DNA of 41,065 nucleotides, taken from contig NZ_LCTF01000024.1 in assembly GCF_001663375.1 (NCBI RefSeq), positions 1-41,065 of the forward strand, written 5' to 3'. Source of the DNA: Caldivirga sp. MU80. GTDB lineage: Archaea > Thermoproteota > Thermoprotei > Thermoproteales > Thermocladiaceae. Positions 24,412 through 32,652 of this stretch are shown here, piece by piece. A program made the translations under genes and the position numbers. The stretch's first letter is position 1. The number at the start of each line of letters is the position of its first letter. The notes below the pieces were generated by a model. The model made no database searches. It had not been told where the DNA came from and saw only the letters and a program-made list of their open reading frames with translations.

Positions 24412-26385
24412 ATGAGGGTTAGCGTTGAGGAGGGTGAACCAGGGTTTAGGCTACTCATTAACAACCCAAGGCCAATAGTAACCTTCAACTACAGGCCGAG
24501 TAGGGCTGTCGGAGTCTTTGAGGGGCCTAGTTACGAGGGTGAGTTCCTTGGGCATAGGCTTAGGGTTGAGGAGTCTAACGGCAGGTTAACCATAGTCAAG
24601 GACCTTGACTTAAAGGAGCATGTGCTTGGGCTTGGGGAGAAGGCTTATGAGCTTGATAGGAGGAGGGTTAGGGTTAGGATGTGGAACCTGGATGCATCCG
24701 CACCCACCCCATACGGCTGGTACAGTGACCCCCTCTACGCCTCAATACCATTCCTAATAAGCGTCAGACACAGTGAGGCGGTTGGGCTATTCGTTAACTC
24801 ACCAGCCGAGCTCTACTTTGACATTGGCCTAACCAGGTATAATGAGGTTAGGGTTACGGTGCCCCACAGCGACGTTGAGGTTTACGTCATAAGGGGGCCT
24901 AGCGTTGAGAGGGTTATTGAGAACTACACAGACATAACGGGCAAGCCCCTAGAGCCACCTGACTGGGCCCTTGACTATCAAGTATCCAGGTGCTGTGGTT
25001 ATGAGCCCCAGGACGTCGTGGTTAGGATTGTTGATGAACTCGAGGCCTTCGGCCTTAAACCATCAGCAGTGTACTTAGACCTCCAGTACATGGACTCCGG
25101 CAAGATATTCGCCTGGGATAGGTCAAAGTTCCCTAACCCAAGGGGGCTCTCCGAGGAGCTTCATAGGAGGGGTGTTAGGTTCATAACGATAATTGACCAT
25201 TGGGTTAAGCTTGACCAAAACTTCGACGTGTTCCTAAGTGGGTTGGGTAAGTATTGCGAGGCTCAGAATGGGGAACTCTACGTGGGTAGGGGTTGGCCAG
25301 GTGCGGTTGTGTTCCCGGACTTCTTCAATAGGGAGGCTAGGGATTGGTGGAGTAGCCTAGTTGAGAGGTGGGTTAGGGATTACGGGGTTGACGGCATTTG
25401 GTTGGACATGAATGAACCCACTGATTACGTTAGGGAGCGTGAGTGGTCCATTGATAGGGGTGCCATTCATAGGCTTGATGATGGGAGGAGGGTTAGGCAT
25501 GAGTTAGCTAGGAACGCCTACCCATACTTCCAAGCCGCGGCAACCTACGAGGGTTTGAGGAGGGCTGGCGTGGATAAGCCCTTCATACTATCGAGGGCTG
25601 GCTACGCAGGCATTCAAAGCTACGCCTTTTTATGGTCAGGGGACAACACGGGTTCACTGGACGACATACTACTTCAGATGCAACTGGTGGAGTCAATGGG
25701 GCTCTCAGGCATTCCATTCTTCGGCTGCGACCTGGGTGGCTTCATTGGGAGGGGTGATTTGAGGAGGTATAGGCCCTACATGGACCAGGGTGAATTGCTT
25801 GTTAGGTACTTTAGGGCTGGGTTATTCTTCCCCCTCCTCAGGGTGCACACGAGCAGTAACCCCGATAGGGAGCCGTACATGCTTAGGGGTGACCATGCCC
25901 AGGCCGTTAAGAGGGCTGTGGAGCTTAGGAGGAGCCTAATGCCATACCTCCTAGCCCTAGCCACCGAGGCCCATGAAACCGGGCACCCAATTGTTAGGCC
26001 GCTGGTCTACCACTTCCAGGACGATGACGACGCCTACCACATAATAGACGAGTACATGGTTGGAGGCGGCCTACTATATGCTCCCCAAATCTACGGTGAG
26101 TCGAGGAGGGTTTACCTGCCTAGGGGTAATTGGGTGGATTGGTGGAGCTGCGTGGAGTATAGGGGGCCTACTTGGATTGAGAGCGGTAGTGAATTCCCAC
26201 TATTCATAAGGGAAGGCTCGGTGATACCAACGACCAGTGAGGTTAGGGTTTACGGTAAGGGCTCAATAAGGCTGAGGGATGGTAGGGTTATAGAGTATGA
26301 TGGGGTAGGCCTAAGGGCGCCTGGGTACAGTAGGGCCATACTGTACAGCGGGGGCAGGTGCAGTGAATTAGCCATAAGCGGTTAA
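24412..26385 (+). CDS. Alpha-glucosidase/alpha-xylosidase, GH31 family
   Basis: 657 residues without a signal peptide, so probably intracellular. It has an N-terminal beta domain, a TIM barrel beginning near 190, and C-terminal beta domains. The nucleophile Asp332 lies in GIWLDMNEP. The acid/base Asp411 lies in LWSGDNTGSLDD, and YLDLQYMDS (about 221-229) is the usual GH31 strand. It removes terminal alpha-linked glucose (or xylose) from oligosaccharides with retention of configuration. Start ATG 24412, 37 bases after the preceding stop, with TATA-like GTTAAAAAGG between. It converges with the glycosyltransferase gene downstream. Confidence 0.93.
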   Translation: MRVSVEEGEPGFRLLINNPRPIVTFNYRPSRAVGVFEGPSYEGEFLGHRLRVEESNGRLTIVKDLDLKEHVLGLGEKAYELDRRRVRVRMWNLDASAPTPYGWYSDPLYASIPFLISVRHSEAVGLFVNSPAELYFDIGLTRYNEVRVTVPHSDVEVYVIRGPSVERVIENYTDITGKPLEPPDWALDYQVSRCCGYEPQDVVVRIVDELEAFGLKPSAVYLDLQYMDSGKIFAWDRSKFPNPRGLSEELHRRGVRFITIIDHWVKLDQNFDVFLSGLGKYCEAQNGELYVGRGWPGAVVFPDFFNREARDWWSSLVERWVRDYGVDGIWLDMNEPTDYVREREWSIDRGAIHRLDDGRRVRHELARNAYPYFQAAATYEGLRRAGVDKPFILSRAGYAGIQSYAFLWSGDNTGSLDDILLQMQLVESMGLSGIPFFGCDLGGFIGRGDLRRYRPYMDQGELLVRYFRAGLFFPLLRVHTSSNPDREPYMLRGDHAQAVKRAVELRRSLMPYLLALATEAHETGHPIVRPLVYHFQDDDDAYHIIDEYMVGGGLLYAPQIYGESRRVYLPRGNWVDWWSCVEYRGPTWIESGSEFPLFIREGSVIPTTSEVRVYGKGSIRLRDGRVIEYDGVGLRAPGYSRAILYSGGRCSELAISG

Positions 26386-26425
26386 CTGGCTGCTACAGGG
26401 CTTGACCCTTGAAGATGCATGCGAG

Positions 26426-27544
26426 TTAATTGGTGGTTAGGCGCCTGCATAACTCATCCCTGAACCTGGTATATGAGAATTCCCCAGCCCTCTCAACCAC
26501 AAGACTTGAGTATTCCTCGTAGTTGCTTAGTATTCGCCTAGCCGCATCCACCGCTTCATTAACGGTGTCGTAGCCGAACCCGTACTTGCCAGCCTCAACT
26601 ATGTCGTACCATGGCCCACCGGACCTGGGCACTATGGGCACCGCCCCCATGGCCATGGCCTCAACGACGACTATGCCGAAGGGTTCATGGGGCTTCCCAT
26701 GAATGAAAACCTTGGATCTACCCAACACGCTGTACGCCTCGGCTAGGCTTGGGTTCACAATGAACTTAACGTGCTTGGCAACACCAAGCCTCTCAGCTAG
26801 CTTAAGCAGGTTAGCCACGTAAAGCCTGGCCGTTGAGTCATCCGCCGAGCCCATTATGTAGGCCTCAGCATCTACGCCACTCCTCCTCAACTCGCCGACA
26901 ACCCTAATGGCTAAGTCATGCCCCTTAGCTGAGCCAAGCCTGCCGAAGGAGACAACGGCGTCCTCCCTAACCCTACTCCTGTACCTACCGGCCAGTTCAA
27001 TGTCGACTGGTGGGTGTAGTACACTGGGCTTAATGCCAATTGTCCTATGCATTATGTATGCGTTGACGTGGCTGTTGGTGAATAGGTACCTAGCCCTCCT
27101 GAACACGTCGTAGCTGGACAACATGGCCTGCACGGCCATTGGGATCATCCTGTGGGGCTTACTTAGGGGTGCCACAGGCCTAGTCCTGTCAATGTAACCG
27201 TGCACGTAGAAGATTATGCCGCTGTGCCTAATGTACCGTGAGAGGTATAGGTCATCTAGGTACAGTAGGTCATAGTCCCCTGCAATGCTGGTCAACTTAC
27301 CCACACCCACGGTTGAGTTCACTAAGCCACATGGGGCATTGCTGCAGGGGAGGCGTTTAACCACTGCTACGTTAACCCCACTTAGGTCAATGCCGTGGTC
27401 CCTCTTAACCTTGCTTAGGCTAATGCCGTAACTGGCCAGTATGTCAACATTGATACCGCATTCCATCAGTGCCCTCGCGAACGCCGCGTAGAGCCTCTGG
27501 GCACCACCAACACCACTAATCGACCAGTAGATCAGTGCCCTCAC
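26426..27544 (-). CDS. Glycosyltransferase, GT4 family
   Basis: 372 residues with a GT-B fold layout. The N-terminal domain starts ALIYWSISGVGGAQRLYAAF, with the glycine-rich acceptor loop. The C-terminal domain has SFGRLGSAKGHDLAI and the donor-binding EPFGIVVVEAMAMGAVPIV, the E-x7-E motif of GT4 enzymes. Probably transfers a sugar from a nucleotide- or lipid-linked donor, for instance in N-glycan or surface polysaccharide synthesis; ALG2/ALG11-like proteins are the nearest recognisable type. Start GTG 27544. Confidence 0.87.
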   Translation of the reverse strand: MRALIYWSISGVGGAQRLYAAFARALMECGINVDILASYGISLSKVKRDHGIDLSGVNVAVVKRLPCSNAPCGLVNSTVGVGKLTSIAGDYDLLYLDDLYLSRYIRHSGIIFYVHGYIDRTRPVAPLSKPHRMIPMAVQAMLSSYDVFRRARYLFTNSHVNAYIMHRTIGIKPSVLHPPVDIELAGRYRSRVREDAVVSFGRLGSAKGHDLAIRVVGELRRSGVDAEAYIMGSADDSTARLYVANLLKLAERLGVAKHVKFIVNPSLAEAYSVLGRSKVFIHGKPHEPFGIVVVEAMAMGAVPIVPRSGGPWYDIVEAGKYGFGYDTVNEAVDAARRILSNYEEYSSLVVERAGEFSYTRFRDELCRRLTTN

Positions 27545-27628
27545 GCCACTTTGGGTTAATTAGGGCTTTTAAGCGCAGCACTGTGGAACCTATTAAAAGG
27601 TTTAAATATGGCGGCTTAAACCGCCCCT

Positions 27629-29065
27629 GTGAATAAGGTTCAACTGGTCGTGTTGACACTGCTGACGATTGCATCATTCATGGCGGCCCTGGACAGCACA
27701 ATAGTAATACTGGCGCTCCCAGTGATGTTGACGGCCCTACACAGTGACTTGGCGACGTTGATATGGGTAATATTAATCTACATACTTACGGTCACGGTGC
27801 TTTCAACGCAGTTGGGTAAGCTTGGTGATGTTAAGGGTAGGGCAGCCATGTTCAACCTGGGCATGGTGCTCTTCGGCGTGGGTAGTGCCCTGTGCGGTCT
27901 ATCAGCGAATGCGGTGGAGTTGATATCCTTCAGGGTTGTGCAGGCCTTCGGTGGCTCACTGATGACGAGCAACACCATGGCCATAGCCAGCGATTATTTT
28001 CAACCCAATGAGAGGGGCTTCGTCTTTGGGACGACCTCAATGGGCTGGAACCTGGGTGCGGTGGCCGGCATACTGGTTGGCGGGGTCTTAACCACATTCG
28101 TTGGCTGGAGGTGGATCTTCTACGTGAACGTACCCATAGCCATAGTCGGCTTCGCCGTTGGGCTAATGTACCTTAGGGATAGGGGTGTTAGGGTTAGGGA
28201 GGGCTTTGACGTGCCGGGTGCCGTGACGCTCGGCCTATCCCTTGGCCTATACTCAATGGCTGGCATAACCTACGCCGGGGTGGGCTATAACGCTATGGTT
28301 GGCTTAATGGCTCTGTTGGGCACTGCCCTACTGCTGGCCTTCATATACGTGGAGTCGAGGGCCAGGTATCCCCTTATTGGTTTAAGCCTGTTCAGGATAA
28401 GGATGTTCACCCTCTCAAGCTTCTCCTACTTCTTCCAGTACATGGCCAATTACGCAATACTCTTCCTAGTAATAATGTACCTCCAGGGGGTTAGGGGGCT
28501 TAACCCCTTCGAGGCCTCACTGTGGCTTGTGCCGGGTTACCTGCTTGGTTCATTATCGGCTACACTTGGTGGTAGGTTGGCTGATAGGTTTGATGCGAGG
28601 GTGGTTGCCTCAGTGGGGCTTATGCTGCAGGCCGTGGCCTACGTGCTCTACGACGTCCTATTGACGTTAACGACCCCCCTCTACCTGATAACATTAATAG
28701 CGTCGGTGAGCGGTATTGGGGCGGCCATGTTCTTTGCGGCTAACGGTAAAATGGTCATGTTTGAGGTGCCTGGGAGCATGTACGGCATAGCCTCAGGTAC
28801 GAATAGGACAATCGGCAACATCGGCATGATACTGAGCTTCATAATAGCCATAGTGGTCTCCTCCATGGCCATACCGAGGAGTGTGGCCTTTCAAATATTC
28901 GTAGGCACATCAACGTTAACCCAAAGCCTAATGGCAACGTTCATAAACAGCCTACACCTAGCCTTCAAGTCATCCCTAGCCCTAATAGCCGTAGCCATAG
29001 CCACATCCTGGAGCAGGACAAGGGTACCCATGGCCCAGCGCAGGAAGGTTACCGCAGGCAAGTAA
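27629..29065 (+). CDS. MFS transporter, DHA2-like (EmrB/QacA type)
   Basis: 478 residues with about 12-14 hydrophobic helices. ALDSTIVILALP in helix 1, a loop 2-3 motif GKLGDVKGRAAMF and GWRWIFYVNVPIAIVGF are hallmarks of the DHA2 drug:H+ antiporters. Probably exports a small molecule or drug using the proton gradient. Start GTG 27629, with TATA-like GGTTTAAATATG about 25 bases upstream. It is divergent from the glycosyltransferase gene. Confidence 0.88.
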   Translation: MNKVQLVVLTLLTIASFMAALDSTIVILALPVMLTALHSDLATLIWVILIYILTVTVLSTQLGKLGDVKGRAAMFNLGMVLFGVGSALCGLSANAVELISFRVVQAFGGSLMTSNTMAIASDYFQPNERGFVFGTTSMGWNLGAVAGILVGGVLTTFVGWRWIFYVNVPIAIVGFAVGLMYLRDRGVRVREGFDVPGAVTLGLSLGLYSMAGITYAGVGYNAMVGLMALLGTALLLAFIYVESRARYPLIGLSLFRIRMFTLSSFSYFFQYMANYAILFLVIMYLQGVRGLNPFEASLWLVPGYLLGSLSATLGGRLADRFDARVVASVGLMLQAVAYVLYDVLLTLTTPLYLITLIASVSGIGAAMFFAANGKMVMFEVPGSMYGIASGTNRTIGNIGMILSFIIAIVVSSMAIPRSVAFQIFVGTSTLTQSLMATFINSLHLAFKSSLALIAVAIATSWSRTRVPMAQRRKVTAGK

Positions 29066-29137
29066 CGCCTCCAACTACCACGGTTAAGTCTCACCCTTTA
29101 AGGTAGGGTCTTCTACTACCTGAAGGATGAGGTTTAA

Positions 29138-29275
29138 TCCATTATCAAGGCTTGGAATGGGTACGTTAGTGCATGGTTGTATGAGAATGGCTTCATGCTA
29201 GACCTGCTAATACTCCTAGCCTTGGTAATGCCAATCCTAGCCAAGCCAGCACCAAGAAGATTCAGGCTAACTTAA
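29138..29275 (+). pseudogene. Possible C-terminal remnant of a membrane-anchored protein
   Basis: After an in-frame TAA at 29135, 45 codons read IIKAWNGYVSAWLYENGF followed by a hydrophobic helix (LDLLILLALVMPILA) and a basic tail. The same frame also reads VFYYLKDEV just before the TAA. This looks like the tail of an extracytoplasmic protein with a C-terminal anchor, but the family is not recognised. The rest of 29066-29401 holds nothing else convincing. Confidence 0.35.
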
Positions 29276-29367
29276 CCTAACCCAACCCCTTAAACAATCC
29301 CCCTTCAAAATCCCTCCTTTATTGAAGCGTTAATGGTTAAAGCTTAAAATACTCAAAAAACTTAAAG

Positions 29368-29381
29368 CACTAGTTCTAGTG
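29368..29381. promoter_or_regulatory. Palindrome upstream of the first coiled-coil paralogue
   Basis: CACTAG-TT-CTAGTG is a perfect 6+6 palindrome 21-34 bases before the ATG at 29402, where a TATA box or operator would be expected. It could be a repressor site or, with the following T-run, a terminator for the remnant upstream. Confidence 0.35.
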
Positions 29382-29401
29382 TTTTTACACGCTGCTCGAG
29401 T

Positions 29402-30010
29402 ATGAGTATTCTGGGTGTGATAAGCATTATAGCCGCCATCATAGGTGCCGTAGTGGGTGTAATAAGTGCTGTAATCACTGTAGTTAGCTTCATGCATAGG
29501 TTCGAGAGGTATATTAGGGATGATGTTAGGAGGGATATTGAGGGGTTGAGAGAGGAATTTAGAAGGGATATTAATGAATTAAGGTCAAGTGTTCAGAGGG
29601 ATATTGGTGATTTGAGGGAGAGACTTATTAGGGTTGAGGATAGGTTAAACATTCTCGTTAAGGCTTTTGGGAAGCAGGGTGATGTTGTAGCTGGGCTTAT
29701 CGAACAACTTGGCAAGAGGGGTATCCTTGAGGGTGTGGATGCGTGGAAGACTGCCCTCGGCAGTATAAACTCAATCATAGGCAACCCACTTACAGAGGAT
29801 GAGAAGAGGAGACTCCTTGGGTACATTAATAAGGGTAAGGATGAGTTCACGCCCGAGGAGGTTGATGACTTTGAGAGGTTGGCTAAGAAGTTTTGGGAGG
29901 AGCACATGGATAAGGATGAGGCATGGTACCTACTCCTCTACGCCGCCGCAGTGCGTGGTATAACGTACGGAAGGTACAACAAGGAACTGATGCCACTCAA
30001 ACTAACTTAA
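29402..30010 (+). CDS. Membrane-anchored coiled-coil protein, paralogue 1
   Basis: 202 residues. An N-terminal transmembrane helix (about 4-30) is followed by a charged coiled coil (35-85: DDVRRDIEGLREEFRRDINE and on) and a helical C-terminal domain. The C-terminal domain contains NPLTEDEKRRLL, FERLAKKFWEEHM and LLYAAAVRGITYGRY. The last parts recur in the next gene. No known family. The layout suggests a protein anchored to the membrane with a cytoplasmic oligomerising stalk. Confidence 0.7.
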   Translation: MSILGVISIIAAIIGAVVGVISAVITVVSFMHRFERYIRDDVRRDIEGLREEFRRDINELRSSVQRDIGDLRERLIRVEDRLNILVKAFGKQGDVVAGLIEQLGKRGILEGVDAWKTALGSINSIIGNPLTEDEKRRLLGYINKGKDEFTPEEVDDFERLAKKFWEEHMDKDEAWYLLLYAAAVRGITYGRYNKELMPLKLT

Positions 30011-30080
30011 CCCAAACCAATCATTTATTGAAGCAACAGCCTTTTAAACGCTATAGGTATTTTAACACAGTGCCCGAAGT

Positions 30081-30614
30081 ATGGATATTGTGACTGTACT
30101 TGTGACCGTGCTCAGTACCGTGGTTACCGTGTCTGTGGCGGTGGGTAGTGCAGCCTACTGGCTTGGGAGCAGGCTAACCAAGATGGATAGTAGGCTAACT
30201 GAGATGGAGGCTAGGATTGAGAAGAATATTGAAAGGCTGAGTGAGAGGCTGGAAAGGCTCACCAATGCCATTAATGGTGTTGGCGAGTCCATTGTCGAGT
30301 ACCTTGGGTTGAAGGGCGTCTTGAACCAAGGCGAGGTGAACTACCTAAGGTCGGAAATCATGAGGCTAACCTCAATTGCAACAAACCCGCTTACGGCTGA
30401 GGAGAAGAAGAGACTCCTTGAACTCGTGAACAAGGATGATTTAACCCTTGAGGAGGCTGAGGAACTCCACAACCTAGCCAGGAAGTTTTACGAGGAGTAT
30501 ATTGACAAGACTCCTGATGCCTTCAAGGTGCTACTGTATGCGGCCGCAATGCGTGGAATAACGTACAGGAAGTACGGTGCATTGAGGAAGCAACCAAACC
30601 AACCACCAACCTAA
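30081..30614 (+). CDS. Membrane-anchored coiled-coil protein, paralogue 2
   Basis: 177 residues with the same plan as the upstream gene: a transmembrane helix (4-28), a coiled coil (30-68) and a C-terminal domain with NPLTAEEKKRLL, LHNLARKFYEEYI and LLYAAAMRGITYRKY. The two C-terminal domains are clearly homologous, while the stalks have diverged, so this is an old tandem duplication. Start ATG 30081; TATA-like GTATTTTAAC lies about 20 bases upstream. Function unknown. Confidence 0.7.
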   Translation: MDIVTVLVTVLSTVVTVSVAVGSAAYWLGSRLTKMDSRLTEMEARIEKNIERLSERLERLTNAINGVGESIVEYLGLKGVLNQGEVNYLRSEIMRLTSIATNPLTAEEKKRLLELVNKDDLTLEEAEELHNLARKFYEEYIDKTPDAFKVLLYAAAMRGITYRKYGALRKQPNQPPT

Positions 30615-30961
30615 CCCAAACCCTCAAAAACAATCCTTTTTGAACCCCCTAGGGCTTCAACGGTTAGCCAAACACCCTTAGGCCCGCAGTAGTACTGCCA
30701 GTTAGCCCCGATAGGCTCGGTAATGTTGAGGTTCCAGACCCAGTACCCATACGTCCAACCTATTGGGTCGTAGCATGGTGCTGGTTTACCGTACTTAGCC
30801 TTGGTGACAACCCAAGCCCAGTACTGTGCTCCTAGGAATGTCATGTTGAGGATGTAGCTGTCTGGTGTGCCTGGCTTAACCCTAATTACTTGGATTAGGC
30901 GCAAGCCAGGTAGGTTTTCAATTAGGCTTATTGGGAGACTTGCCAGTAGACATGAAGACAA
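30611..30961 (-). CDS. Unrecognised Trp/Tyr-rich protein, start uncertain
   Basis: 116 residues at most, rich in Trp, Tyr and Gly, with two Cys (CYDPIGWTYGYWVW; YYCGPKGVWLTV) that could form a disulfide. The first codons give a weak hydrophobic stretch rather than a clear signal peptide. The only start near the frame opening is TTG 30961, so this may be the 3' part of a damaged gene. Its end overlaps the convergent paralogue 2 by four bases. Confidence 0.4.
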   Translation of the reverse strand: MSSCLLASLPISLIENLPGLRLIQVIRVKPGTPDSYILNMTFLGAQYWAWVVTKAKYGKPAPCYDPIGWTYGYWVWNLNITEPIGANWQYYCGPKGVWLTVEALGGSKRIVFEGLG

Positions 30962-31048
30962 CCTTAAAGAGGGGCAATAACCAAAACCCCGAGATCACCC
31001 CCACTCCAATAAGGCAGGGCATCATGTCTACTTAACCTGTTCAGCCCC

Positions 31049-31402
31049 TTAAACGTAGAGCATGTAGTACTCACTCTTCTCTAACTTACCCGTTACTGGG
31101 TTTACCTTAAGGCCTAGGGTCTCTAATATGTCAACGCCTATTACTGGCGTGGCGCCATTGAAGGCCATTACCCTGGCTGGCCCCCTCCTACCCTCAATCT
31201 CAACTTCAGCCACGAAGACCCTAGCCCTAACAACCCTACCATCGCCAAGTCTCAACTCGGCTTCAAGGGGTGTTTCATAGAGGTACTTCTCGGCAACATC
31301 AAGCGGCATTACCGTGAAGGTGGCCCCCGTATCCACAAGAACCTTATCCATGGTTAACTCACCCCTACCCCTAAACCTGGCGGACACGTACACGTGGCCC
31401 AC
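31049..31402 (-). CDS. Retropepsin-like aspartic protease (clan AA)
   Basis: 117 residues. VLVDTGATFTVMPLDVAEKY carries the catalytic DTGA (Asp24) and the flap-side hydrophobic motif. GATPVIGVDILETLGLKVNP near the end is the second psi-loop signature. Such one-domain proteins act as dimers, each giving one Asp. Archaeal members occur as stand-alone genes with unknown targets. Start GTG 31402, about 25 bases from TATA-like CATTTTAAAAGG. Confidence 0.82.
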   Translation of the reverse strand: MGHVYVSARFRGRGELTMDKVLVDTGATFTVMPLDVAEKYLYETPLEAELRLGDGRVVRARVFVAEVEIEGRRGPARVMAFNGATPVIGVDILETLGLKVNPVTGKLEKSEYYMLYV

Positions 31403-31444
31403 GGCGATTTAACCATGGAAACCTTTTAAAATGCTTTTGGTGGT

Positions 31445-32071
31445 TTAACTTAAGCCCTCTAAGCTGTTACTTGCCTTGAACTGGGTTGTGTGGCTTAATG
31501 CCCTGGCTAAACCATCCACAAGCCTCATGTTGACGGCGTAGCCCCTCCTCACCCACTCTCTGGCTGAGTAAACCATAACTTCCGTTAAGCCATCAATGAG
31601 CTTAACGCCATCAGCGGCAGCCCTACCCCTGGCGTTGAGTAATGCAGTGATGCGCCTCTTGGCGTATTTAACCAGGTCGCTTAGCGTGTTGGCAAGGGCC
31701 TTCTCAACTATGGCCTTATCCAGTGGCTCAACGAAATACCTGGTTACGTTGGCTGTGTTGGGTATTTGGGCTAGGAGTGCATTGCCTATGGTTAGGCTTG
31801 GTGTTAGGTAAGTCGTGTTGTCTATCCTTGGGCAGAGCATCCAGGTGGCAACCTCCCTAATCCTGGAGTAGACCCTGGTCCCACCGCCTGGTATGTCGAA
31901 GGATATGAGGGTTAGGTCGTTGGGGTTGTTGGTTATTGTGAAGTTGATTAAGTGTCCTCCGTTTCTGGGGTGGTTGGCTATGTGTATGTCCCTAATCTCC
32001 CACGGCTCCTTATACCTACCCTCAAAGGCCCTTGAGGAGAGGCCAGCCGTCCTCCCGGTAACCAGTAGCAT
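31445..32071 (-). CDS. Unrecognised protein
   Basis: 208 residues: a beta-rich first half (to about 110) and a helical second half (115-200, KAIVEKALANTLSDLVKYAK and on). No membrane segment, signal peptide or known motif. Start ATG 32071, about 25 bases from TATA-like TTTATAAACC. It is divergent from the AbrB-type gene at 32217, and the palindromes between them could control both. The retropepsin gene follows on the same strand after 43 bases with its own TATA box. Confidence 0.6.
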   Translation of the reverse strand: MLLVTGRTAGLSSRAFEGRYKEPWEIRDIHIANHPRNGGHLINFTITNNPNDLTLISFDIPGGGTRVYSRIREVATWMLCPRIDNTTYLTPSLTIGNALLAQIPNTANVTRYFVEPLDKAIVEKALANTLSDLVKYAKRRITALLNARGRAAADGVKLIDGLTEVMVYSAREWVRRGYAVNMRLVDGLARALSHTTQFKASNSLEGLS

Positions 32072-32128
32072 AAGTGGCCTAGGCTGGGTGGGGGTTTATA
32101 AAGTTTATTCATTATAAATCAAATAATT

Positions 32129-32178
32129 ACGTAAAAATTTACGTGAAATTTAAGTAAAATATTCATTTATAAATGAAT
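32129..32178. promoter_or_regulatory. Nested palindromes between divergent genes (candidate operator)
   Basis: Two palindromes lie in the A/T-rich gap: ACGTAAAAATTTACGT (32129-32144, one central mismatch) and the perfect 18-base ATTCATTTATAAATGAAT (32161-32178). A third, imperfect relative, TTTATTCATTATAAATC, lies at 32104-32120. They sit just upstream of the AbrB-type gene and are natural candidates for autoregulation. Confidence 0.5.
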
Positions 32179-32216
32179 TATAGTAATCCTTAAAAAGGCC
32201 TGGAGGGTGCTTGGTA

Positions 32217-32540
32217 GTGTCCATAGAGTCCCTTAGGTTGCTTCAGGGTGTTGAGGTTAAGGCTAGGGTTAGGATTTATGGGCCGACGAACTCATACATA
32301 CCCATACCATCATTCGTAAGGTACCTGGGTTTTGATGAGAAGGTCCAGGCCATAGTGGTGAAGGGTGGGTTAACCCACATGTACGAGGCCACGTTTAGGA
32401 GGTTATCCACGAGTAGGTTTGGGATAACACTACCGAGGAGGGTTATAGAGGCGTTAAACCTAGCCAATAACGATGAGGTAACGGTAATAATTCTAAGGCC
32501 TGTAACCGGGGAGTACACCATAAGGAGGGGGGCCGCCTAA
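32217..32540 (+). CDS. AbrB/SpoVT-type DNA-binding protein
   Basis: About 107 residues. The C-terminal half (STSRFGITLPRRVIEALNLANNDEVTVII) is a swapped-hairpin AbrB domain, used in archaea by transcription regulators and antitoxins. The N-terminal half is a beta-rich extension not recognised. Unusually for this window a ribosome site is visible (GGAGG at 32202-32206), favouring GTG 32217 over TTG 32211. TATA-like CCTTAAAAAGG lies at 32189-32199. No obvious toxin gene adjoins it. Confidence 0.75.
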   Translation: MSIESLRLLQGVEVKARVRIYGPTNSYIPIPSFVRYLGFDEKVQAIVVKGGLTHMYEATFRRLSTSRFGITLPRRVIEALNLANNDEVTVIILRPVTGEYTIRRGAA

Positions 32541-32652
32541 CCTTTCGATGCAAGGTATATTCACTGCCTCATTTTCAAAGACTAATGCACCTAAACGAGT
32601 AGTTTCATAACTAAGGAAAAGTTTATTTTCACATTACCAGTTCTCTAACCCA

